58,690 nt of DNA from Labilibaculum sp032125735. Its GTDB lineage: Bacteria; Bacteroidota; Bacteroidia; Bacteroidales; Marinifilaceae. Positions 35,351 to 42,332 of the stretch are shown here, one piece after another. The notes beneath the pieces are model-generated. The model saw only the letters and a program-made list of their open reading frames with translations, was not told where the DNA came from and did no database searches. The DNA lies in the NCBI GenBank assembly GCA_032125735.1, contig JAQBBZ010000051.1:1-58690 (forward strand), given 5' to 3'. Numbering within the stretch: the first letter of the stretch is position 1; the number at the start of each line of letters is the position of its first letter. A program made the translations under genes and the position numbers.

Positions 35351-36010
35351 TTAAAAAGTAATTTGGCATCTAAAGCCTAGAGAGTTGCCTGAAAAAGCAG
35401 AGTAGGTGACCGCTGGTTCTACTCTAATAGTCAAGTCATCGTTCACATTAAAATTGGTAAAATGTGCATCCACCGTAGCGTCAATGATATTTAATACGTA
35501 AACTCCGGCCAAAATGATATAGGTAAGATCACGATCGTGCTTGTATGAGTCTTTTCCATTCTTAAAAAAGGTCTTGTAATTATTATCTTGACTCACAGTT
35601 GTCTTCTCAAAATCTACATTCTTAAATATATTTTCAAAACTTTTTGAAGTTGGCTCTTCAATTGGATTTGTAGGGTTTTTTCCTTGATATTTAAAATCGT
35701 AATACGCAGAAAAGTCCTTATATCCAGATTTGTATTTTTTATAATTTTGAGTGTTCCAATTAATTGCGTAAATATTCAAACCAATCCCAATATATAAAAT
35801 AGGAATCTTCCAATACTTTTTGTTGTAAGCCTGACCTAAACCAGGAAATATTACAGAGTACATGGTTGCTTTATGTGGAGAGCGAACCTTAACATACGAT
35901 TCAACAGATACTGTATCAGCTTCTAATCGCTGAGAGAGTGCGTTTTTACTTCCTCCAAGCAAAATAAGAGAGATCAGCCCAAGGAAAATAATCAGGCGCA
36001 AATTATTCAA
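35351..36010 (-). CDS. DUF5683 membrane protein
   Basis: A 219-residue protein with an N-terminal signal (LIIFLGLISLILLGG... ending near LSQR). The DUF5683 core follows: KATMYSVIFPGLGQAYNKKYWKIP, of which SVIFPGLGQAYN is the telltale motif, and hydrophobic segments at about 70-85 and 165-185. The family is found across Bacteroidota, usually beside parB and a lytic transglycosylase, but has no known function. The gaps are 29 bases to parB and 10 to mltD, so its role may lie in coupling cell-wall growth with segregation (inference). Confidence 0.85.
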   Translation of the reverse strand: MNNLRLIIFLGLISLILLGGSKNALSQRLEADTVSVESYVKVRSPHKATMYSVIFPGLGQAYNKKYWKIPILYIGIGLNIYAINWNTQNYKKYKSGYKDFSAYYDFKYQGKNPTNPIEEPTSKSFENIFKNVDFEKTTVSQDNNYKTFFKNGKDSYKHDRDLTYIILAGVYVLNIIDATVDAHFTNFNVNDDLTIRVEPAVTYSAFSGNSLGFRCQITF

Positions 36011-36039
36011 TGTTTATTTTTTTTAAAGTTTCAACTAAC

Positions 36040-36918
36040 TTATGATTTCATTTGATCCAAAACAGCGAGAATACGTTCTAAATCATCATCAGATTTAAAT
36101 GGAATAATGATTTTTCCTTTGCCGTTTTTTGTGCGTTTAAGATCAACTTTTGCACTAAAATGATTGGCTAAGTGATCTTTCAAAGATTCATACTCTTTAG
36201 GAAGCGATTCCGCTTTCTCGGGAGCAGGTTTTTCTTCAGTTTTACTATTGAAAGTACGAACCAACTCTTCAACTTTTCGAACTGAAAAATCATTTTCAAC
36301 GGTTATTTGAAAAATTTCAAGTTGAGTTCTTGGATCATCAACATTGACCAATGCCCGCGCATGGCCCATAAGTAGTTTTTTCTCGCGAATTCCTTTTTGG
36401 ATTTCAGCAGGTAGTCTAAGTAGTCGTAAATAGTTGGAGATGGTAGAGCGCTTTTTACCAACACGATCTGATAAACTTTCCTGTGTTAGCTTGCACTCGT
36501 CAATTAATCTTTGGTAACTAATGGCAATTTCAATGGAATCAAGATCCTCACGTTGGATATTTTCAACCAAAGCAAGTTCCAGCATTTTATCATCTTCAGC
36601 CAATCGAACGTAAGCAGGAATTCTGGTTAGTCCTGCAATTTTCGCTGCACGATAACGTCTTTCTCCGGCAATAAGCTGGTAGGAGTTATTATGAATTTTC
36701 CGAACCGTGATCGGCTGAACAATTCCTAATTCTTTAATAGATTGGGCCAATTCATTTAAAGCTTCCACATCAAATTTGGTTCTTGGCTGATAGGGATTTG
36801 CTTCAATTTTGGAGATATCGATTTCGTTACTTAAATCTCTTTCAGGTCTTGCCTGAACATCATCGATATCATTAATTAGTGCTCCTAATCCTCTTCCTAA
36901 TGCGCTTTTTTTTGCCAT
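36040..36918 (-). CDS. parB: Chromosome-partitioning protein ParB
   Basis: Binds parS sites and loads condensin. The 292-residue protein has an N-terminal ParA-interacting segment (ALGRGLGALI), the CTP-binding ParB/Srx domain with NPYQPR and GERRYRAAK, and the central helix-turn-helix (LTQESLSDRVGKKRSTISNYLRL, of which SDRVGKKRSTISN is the core). A lysine-rich linker and C-terminal dimer domain follow. parA ends 15 bases upstream. No perfect parS (TGTTtCACGTGaAACA-type) was spotted in the window. Confidence 0.96.
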   Translation of the reverse strand: MAKKSALGRGLGALINDIDDVQARPERDLSNEIDISKIEANPYQPRTKFDVEALNELAQSIKELGIVQPITVRKIHNNSYQLIAGERRYRAAKIAGLTRIPAYVRLAEDDKMLELALVENIQREDLDSIEIAISYQRLIDECKLTQESLSDRVGKKRSTISNYLRLLRLPAEIQKGIREKKLLMGHARALVNVDDPRTQLEIFQITVENDFSVRKVEELVRTFNSKTEEKPAPEKAESLPKEYESLKDHLANHFSAKVDLKRTKNGKGKIIIPFKSDDDLERILAVLDQMKS

Positions 36919-36933
36919 CTTACTGTATCAATA

Positions 36934-37749
36934 TTATTCGCTAATGAGTTTTGTTGTGCTGCTTTCTTTTACGCCTGATTTCGTCATCTTGTTATTTTTC
37001 AATAACTCACGAGCCATATTTAAGTAATTAACTGCTCCAGCCGATTCTGCATCGTAAAGAATTGCGGGTTTTCCGAAACTTGGAGCTTCACCTAACTTGG
37101 TGTTACGTTGAATAATCGTTTCGAAAACCATATCCTGAAAGTGCTTTTTAACTTCACTAACCACCTGGTTTGATAATCGTAAACGGCTATCGTACATTGT
37201 CAAAAGAAATCCTTCAATTTCTAATTCAGTATTTAAACGATTCTGAATGATTTTAATTGTATTCAGAAGTTTACCTAAACCTTCTAATGCAAAATATTCA
37301 CACTGAACAGGAATGATGATTGAATTCGCAGCTGTTAGCGCATTCACGGTAATTAGACCTAGTGAAGGCGAACAGTCAATTAAAATAAAATCATAATCAG
37401 GACTTAATTTCTCAAGAACCTTCGATAAGATTTGCTCTCTATTTGCAAGATTCAACATTTCAATTTCAGCACCTACCAAGTCAATATGCGAAGGAAGAAT
37501 ATCAAATCCCTTAATCTCGCTATTAAGAATGGCTTCTTTGGGTTCGATTCCATCGATAATACATTCGTAAATGCTTTTTTCGATGTTTCGAACATCAAAA
37601 CCAATGCCTGAGGTAGAATTTGCTTGTGGATCCGCATCTACAATCAAAACCTTATACTCCAAAACAGCAAGACTTGAAGCAAGATTTATTGCTGTTGTTG
37701 TTTTCCCAACCCCTCCTTTTTGGTTTGCAATCGCGATTATTTTAGCCAT
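36934..37749 (-). CDS. parA: Chromosome-partitioning ATPase ParA/Soj
   Basis: A ParA-family ATPase driving chromosome origin segregation with ParB. From ATG 37749 it has 271 residues, with the deviant Walker A KGGVGKTTTA near residue 10-19, DADPQANST (A') and FILIDCSPSLG (Walker B). A TTG two codons upstream (37755) is a possible but less likely start. A TATCTTTG -7 box lies about 48 bases upstream, and a strong TATCAACA dyad lies further up. First gene of parA-parB-DUF5683-mltD. Confidence 0.96.
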   Translation of the reverse strand: MAKIIAIANQKGGVGKTTTAINLASSLAVLEYKVLIVDADPQANSTSGIGFDVRNIEKSIYECIIDGIEPKEAILNSEIKGFDILPSHIDLVGAEIEMLNLANREQILSKVLEKLSPDYDFILIDCSPSLGLITVNALTAANSIIIPVQCEYFALEGLGKLLNTIKIIQNRLNTELEIEGFLLTMYDSRLRLSNQVVSEVKKHFQDMVFETIIQRNTKLGEAPSFGKPAILYDAESAGAVNYLNMARELLKNNKMTKSGVKESSTTKLISE

Positions 37750-37796
37750 AAACAATTCTAATTACATTGTTTTATATTATAAATATGATCTTGTTT

Positions 37797-37804
37797 CAAA
37801 GATA
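37797..37804 (-). promoter_or_regulatory. -7 box of parA
   Basis: The minus strand reads TATCTTTG, a full -7 match, 48 bases before the parA ATG. The -33 region is T-rich but lacks an exact TTTG. Confidence 0.55.
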
Positions 37805-37863
37805 CTATTTTAAAACACATTTAAAATTTTGATATCATCTAAAAATAGTAACAAAGGCAAGTG

Positions 37864-37892
37864 ACTTATCAACATATTTATTGTTGATAAGT
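37864..37892. promoter_or_regulatory. TTATCAACA dyad upstream of parA
   Basis: ACTTATCAACA and TGTTGATAAGT form a perfect 11-bp inverted repeat with a seven-base spacer (TATTTAT), about 60 bases upstream of the parA -7 box. TTATCAACA is one base from the DnaA box TTATCCACA. It could also act as an RNA hairpin past hldE, but the T run is missing. Confidence 0.55.
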
Positions 37893-37964
37893 TAATATCT
37901 CATGAAAGCAAAACTCCTTACGGATGAGCATTTTTCATAATAGGAAGATAGCTTGGTTATTTTT

Positions 37965-38966
37965 TTAAAGCTTGTCGATTATCCTAATACTCTCAGCCAA
38001 AAGTTGATCTTTGTTTATTGGAACAACTACGGGGATTTCGCAAACAATTCCTCCTGCCAAGTTCGATATTGCTGCAATTTCTCTTGCACTCATACCAGCT
38101 GCTAAACACAAGGTAGCTACGCTAATAACAGTATCTCCAGCTCCCGAAACATCAGCAATTTGCCTTACTACGGCAGGAATGTGTTCATATGTTTTTTCAT
38201 TACTGATAAAAACACCCAACTCAGATAATGTGATGAATAGTTTTTTAATGCCCATTTCATTTTGAAACTTTTTAGCTTCATCAAATAATCCTTGAATATC
38301 TCCTTTCTCAAGAAGAAGATTGGAACCTTCTACGAATTCTTTGAAATTTGGTTTGAAAAGGCTTACATTTTTATAATCGTTGTAATGACGCTTTTTAGGA
38401 TCGACAGCTACAGGAATTGCTTTTTTATTAGCAAGATCGGTAATTTCCTCAATCAGATTTTTTGTGATCACACCTTTGTCGTAATCTTCAAAAATTATCG
38501 CATGAATCTCATGTTTATCGACTAAACTTTTAATGTGATCAATGAATTCAATCTCTATTTCATCAGCCAATTCATGAGTATCTTCTTCATCAACCCGAAT
38601 AAGGTGTTGATTGTTGCTAATGAAGCGGGTTTTTACCGTTGTTTTGCGTTTGTTGCTAACAACTATTCCATATTGTTCTTCTTGTATCTCTGTTAAAAGA
38701 TTTAGAAATTCCTTTCCTTTTTCATCGTCCCCAATCACCGAACATAGAATAGGATTTGCCCCTAACGATTTGATATTTAGAGCCACATTTGCCGCTCCGC
38801 CTAATCTGCTTTCGCGCCTAACGCAAGAAACAATTGGTACCGGAGCTTCTGGTGATATTCGATCTACTTTACCCCAAACATAAGCGTCGACCATAACGTC
38901 GCCAATAATTAACACATTAAATTTGGAGAAGGACTTGAAGATTTGTTCTAATTCAATTTTATTCAC
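37965..38966 (-). CDS. hldE: D-glycero-beta-D-manno-heptose-7-phosphate kinase-like (PfkB family)
   Basis: A PfkB/ribokinase-fold sugar kinase of 333 residues, equal to the kinase half of HldE (RfaE1); the nucleotidyltransferase half is absent, as is usual in Bacteroidota. Visible motifs are GDVMVDAYVWGKVDRISPEAPVP at the N-terminus (the DRISPEAPVP core is typical of heptose kinases), RLGGAANVALN, and the C-terminal DVSGAGDTV with the catalytic Asp. It would act in ADP-heptose formation for lipopolysaccharide core. The name is from resemblance to the RfaE1 branch. Confidence 0.88.
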   Translation of the reverse strand: MNKIELEQIFKSFSKFNVLIIGDVMVDAYVWGKVDRISPEAPVPIVSCVRRESRLGGAANVALNIKSLGANPILCSVIGDDEKGKEFLNLLTEIQEEQYGIVVSNKRKTTVKTRFISNNQHLIRVDEEDTHELADEIEIEFIDHIKSLVDKHEIHAIIFEDYDKGVITKNLIEEITDLANKKAIPVAVDPKKRHYNDYKNVSLFKPNFKEFVEGSNLLLEKGDIQGLFDEAKKFQNEMGIKKLFITLSELGVFISNEKTYEHIPAVVRQIADVSGAGDTVISVATLCLAAGMSAREIAAISNLAGGIVCEIPVVVPINKDQLLAESIRIIDKL

Positions 38967-39263
38967 TATTTCCTGGTTTTTGAATTATGCTAGCAAAGAT
39001 AAACAAATTCGCGTGTTAGCGAATTTTAAGTACATCCCTTATGCATTTTTAACACTTATATAAAACTTTTAAGCCTTGGGAAACTCGTGTTTTCGTTGAT
39101 GTGCTTGTGCAGATTGTTTGAGAAGCCAGATGTTCTTATCATCTGGGAAATTGGGCTGATAATGGTTTGAAGCACTTGGTTTATGATGCACTTCGTGATG
39201 GCTTTGTAGTAAAAGCCTCTGTGTTTTTTATCGAATTAACTTATTTTTTTTTAAAAACCTTAA

Positions 39264-39417
39264 GAAGCTGTTTAAATTTGTTTTTTTTAATTTTTAGCGA
39301 AGAGAAAAGATTAGTAATGCATTAGATTTGATGCGTGTAGTGGTTCTGCTTAAAGATACTTTAACGCAGTAATGCTGCTTTTAGCTTGAGGAAAAGGATA
39401 AATTTAAAAACAGTTTC
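39264..39417. repeat. Inverted-repeat-bounded segment
   Basis: GAAGCTGTTTAAATTT at 39264-39279 is a near-perfect inverse of AAATTTAAAAACAGTTTC at 39400-39417 (one substitution, one 2-base insertion). A third copy, AAATTTTTAAACAGTTTC, lies at 39632-39649 in direct orientation, just past the tandem array. The ~154-base segment is small-transposon-like in layout but encodes nothing. Confidence 0.5.
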
Positions 39418-39448
39418 CTGGCTTAGTGGCGTTTTTGGTGATATCAGT

Positions 39449-39631
39449 AAAGCTTTGTTGAATTCATTAAAACCTTTGGTAAAAAGACGAAAGATTTACT
39501 GAATTTATCAAAGCTTTCGTAAAATAATGAAAGCTTTTAATAAAATTACCAAAGCTTTCGTAAAACCAGTTAAGCCTTTGATAAAAAGGTCAAAGCTTTA
39601 CTGAAATAAGCAAAGTCTTAGTGAAATCATT
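39449..39631. repeat. Iteron-like array, nine units of 20-21 bp
   Basis: Nine contiguous units start at 39449, 39469, 39490, 39510, 39530, 39551, 39572, 39592 and 39612. The consensus is AAAGCTTTnnTRAA followed by 5-7 variable bases. The core AAAGCTTT is palindromic; four of nine cores plus their flanks are exact or nearly so, and TRAA is kept in all nine. The period is not a multiple of three, so it is not coding. There are no unique spacers, so it is not CRISPR. A decayed tenth unit may precede it at 39428-39448. Confidence 0.75.
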
Positions 39632-39745
39632 AAATTTTTAAACAGTTTCTAATTCTTTACGCTTTTTGCTTACTGTATTTAGTAAAAAGTTTATGAGGAG
39701 TAAATAACTTAGCGATTGATGTTTTCTGGATTGTACAAAGCGTTT

Positions 39746-42220
39746 TTACATCGGATCCACATCAAAATTCACTTGAATGGATTTAAATTGATCCATGCTT
39801 TTTAAATGATTTGCGTGTTGATTTAAAATCCATTTGGCTTTCGCAGGTGAACTTTTCTTTTCTATTTTTAAAAGAATATTAACGATGTAAAAGTTTTGAA
39901 TTCGATTAATAACAGGCGATTGAGGGCCAATTATACGAATGCCAAAAACTTTACGTAATGATCTGGCAAGGATTTCCGCGGCCTGATTCATTAATGTTTG
40001 ATTTTTGTGTTTCAAGCAGATGTTGATCAATCGATAGTAGGGTGGATAATAATATTCTTTTCTTTCTGCTAATTGATCATTATACATGGAGACATAATCG
40101 TTGCCAATTACATTTTTAATGATCGGGTGCTCTGGAGTGTAAGTTTGAATCAACACTTTTCCTCTTTTCTTTTTTCGGCCAGCACGACCAGAAACCTGAG
40201 CCATCATCTGAAAGCTGCGCTCGTAGGCGCGGTAATCCGGATAATTAAGCATCGAGTCGGCATTTAAAACACCAACTAAACTTACATTATCAAAATCGAG
40301 ACCTTTCGAAACCATCTGTGTGCCCACTAAAATATCGAGTTCATTGTTTTCGAATTTGTAAATGAGCTTTTCGTAGGCCATCTTTTTTCGAGTGGTATCC
40401 AAATCCATTCGTGCAATTCGTGCATCAGGAAAGAAGCCCGTTAATTCCTCTTCAATTTTTTCTGTTCCAAATCCTCTGTCTTCAATTTCGGTTGAGCTGC
40501 AATGCTCACAACTTGTTGGCGGATGAATATTGTGTGCACAGTAATGGCAAACCAATTGATTGTTGTATCGATGATAAGTTAGGCTAACCGAGCAGTTTGG
40601 ACAATGAGGAACCCATCCACAGCTTTTGCATTCCAAATAGGGAGAATATCCTCTTCTGTTCTGAAATAAAATAATTTGTTCCTTATTCTCCAGGCAATTC
40701 TCCATCATTTGCATGAGTTGAGGAGAGAACATGGATTTCATCTGTTTTTTTCGCGTTGCTTCTTTTATATCAGCAATAATTATTTCGGGCATTTCCAAAT
40801 TTTGGTGTCGCTGAAATAATTCGACCAAACCATACTTACCTGTTTTTGCATTGAAGTAAGTTTCTATTGCCGGTGTAGCAGTACCCAATAAGGTTTTTGC
40901 CTGATGCAGATGAGCCAGATAAAGAGAAGCATCGCGTGCATGATATCTGGGTGCCGGATCAAATTGTTTGTAAGTGGTTTCGTGCTCTTCATCAACAATA
41001 ATCAAACCTAAGTTTTTAAAAGGAAGGAATATTGATGATCGAACCCCAAGAATAACCTGATAGGCATTTTCAGGATCATTCTGATTGATGTTGTTGTAGA
41101 TTTCTACGCGTTCCGCATCGTTAAATTTAGAATGATAGATTCCTACTTTATTTCCAAATACAGTTCGTAAGCGGTTAATGATTTGAGTTGTTAGAGCAAT
41201 TTCGGGCAGAAGGTAAAGAACCTGTTTGCCCTGTTGCAATTGCTCTTGAATCAAATGAATGTAGATCTCGGTTTTACCGCTCGAAGTTACTCCATGCAAC
41301 AGTACACAATTCTTTTCCTCGAAATGCTTCCGTGTTTCAGTAATTGCTTTTTGTTGGTACTTATTCAATTCCTTAAGTCCCGAAGTTTCCGTTTGAGAAA
41401 GATCAATTCGATCCAGTTTCTCATGATAAATTTCAAGAATATTTTTTTCGATTAAACCTCTTAAAATTCCTTTCGATAGATCAACAGATTTTAGAAGTTT
41501 CATCACCGACACTTTCTGAGGAATTTCTTCGAAATAGTGTTTGGAAAGATTGAGGTAGGAGAGAAGAATCTCCTGTTGTTTCTTAGCTCTTTTTAAGCTG
41601 TCAATTAGTTCGCCAATTTCTGTTTCAGTGAAATCAGATGCCAGGCGAACAAATTCCTTCTTTTTCTCTTTGTAGGTGTTGATGATTTGTTCTTCGATAG
41701 AAACAGCTCCTTTTTCAAGCAATGCTTTTACTTGAGGGAGCGTATTTTTTAGTCCTGTTGCCTGATTTAAGGTGGAAATGCTTACATCTTTTGAATGCTT
41801 TAGTACATTCAGAATTTGTTCCTCGGTTTTGCTCAGAGTTTCTTGTGCCTGAAAATCTTCATTGGCAGTTATCTTGGTCTGGCTTTCCAACTTTAATCCG
41901 GAAGGGAGAGCCGCCTTAAAAACATCACCTATTGTACACTGATAGTATTGTGAAATCCAATCCCAAAAATTGAATTGAAAGGAATTAATAATTGGAAATT
42001 CATCCAGACAAGTAATAATGTCTTTGGTTGAATAATCCGTTGGAGGAGTATTGTGAATGCTTTTTACAATCGCAGTGTAGAATTTTTTACTGCCGAAAGG
42101 AACAACTACCCTTTTTCCAATGGCCACATCAGCTTTCAATTCCTCTGGAATAGAGTAGGTAAAAAGCTGGGCCAATGGAAGTGGCAGTATGATATCTGCA
42201 AATTCGGTAGTCTTGTTCAT
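39746..42220 (-). CDS. priA: Primosomal helicase PriA
   Basis: Restarts stalled replication forks. From ATG 42220 it has 824 residues: an N-terminal 3'-end-binding domain, the helicase core with Walker A GVTSSGKTEIY and DEEH box (VDEEHETTYK), a zinc-binding insertion (CKSCGWVPHCPNCS and CHYCAHNIHPPTSCEHC, eight Cys), and the late helicase motifs GTQMVSKGLDFD and QVSGRAGR. The frame extends to a TTG at 42241, but a TAACTTTG -7 box at 42239-42246 overlaps that codon, so the ATG is chosen. Confidence 0.95.
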   Translation of the reverse strand: MNKTTEFADIILPLPLAQLFTYSIPEELKADVAIGKRVVVPFGSKKFYTAIVKSIHNTPPTDYSTKDIITCLDEFPIINSFQFNFWDWISQYYQCTIGDVFKAALPSGLKLESQTKITANEDFQAQETLSKTEEQILNVLKHSKDVSISTLNQATGLKNTLPQVKALLEKGAVSIEEQIINTYKEKKKEFVRLASDFTETEIGELIDSLKRAKKQQEILLSYLNLSKHYFEEIPQKVSVMKLLKSVDLSKGILRGLIEKNILEIYHEKLDRIDLSQTETSGLKELNKYQQKAITETRKHFEEKNCVLLHGVTSSGKTEIYIHLIQEQLQQGKQVLYLLPEIALTTQIINRLRTVFGNKVGIYHSKFNDAERVEIYNNINQNDPENAYQVILGVRSSIFLPFKNLGLIIVDEEHETTYKQFDPAPRYHARDASLYLAHLHQAKTLLGTATPAIETYFNAKTGKYGLVELFQRHQNLEMPEIIIADIKEATRKKQMKSMFSPQLMQMMENCLENKEQIILFQNRRGYSPYLECKSCGWVPHCPNCSVSLTYHRYNNQLVCHYCAHNIHPPTSCEHCSSTEIEDRGFGTEKIEEELTGFFPDARIARMDLDTTRKKMAYEKLIYKFENNELDILVGTQMVSKGLDFDNVSLVGVLNADSMLNYPDYRAYERSFQMMAQVSGRAGRKKKRGKVLIQTYTPEHPIIKNVIGNDYVSMYNDQLAERKEYYYPPYYRLINICLKHKNQTLMNQAAEILARSLRKVFGIRIIGPQSPVINRIQNFYIVNILLKIEKKSSPAKAKWILNQHANHLKSMDQFKSIQVNFDVDPM

Positions 42221-42238
42221 TAAAGTGTGTATTTTGCT

Positions 42239-42246
42239 CAAAGTTA
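42239..42246 (-). promoter_or_regulatory. -7 box of priA
   Basis: The minus strand reads TAACTTTG, 18 bases before the priA ATG. It excludes the upstream TTG as a start. Confidence 0.5.
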
Positions 42247-42332
42247 TGAGTTCTGATTAGAATCTCATCATTTGGGCATTAATTCCTGACAGGAAAAATA
42301 AGCATGAACAAAAACCACCGTTCTCGGATAAT

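Larger units (their letters stand above)
38967..39745. other. Gene-free stretch with repeats between hldE and priA
   Basis: About 780 bases contain no credible reading frame on either strand. The left third holds nothing recognisable. From 39264 on there are three copies of a short motif and a tandem array, listed separately. The A+T content is high and stop codons are frequent in all frames. Confidence 0.6.

Noticed and set aside
36040..37964. parS site near parAB
   Set aside because: I looked for TGTTNCACGTGNAACA-type palindromes and saw none; the TATCAACA dyad is a different motif.
39449..39631. CRISPR array
   Set aside because: Units are contiguous with no unique spacers and no cas genes; repeats are imperfect and 20-21 bp.
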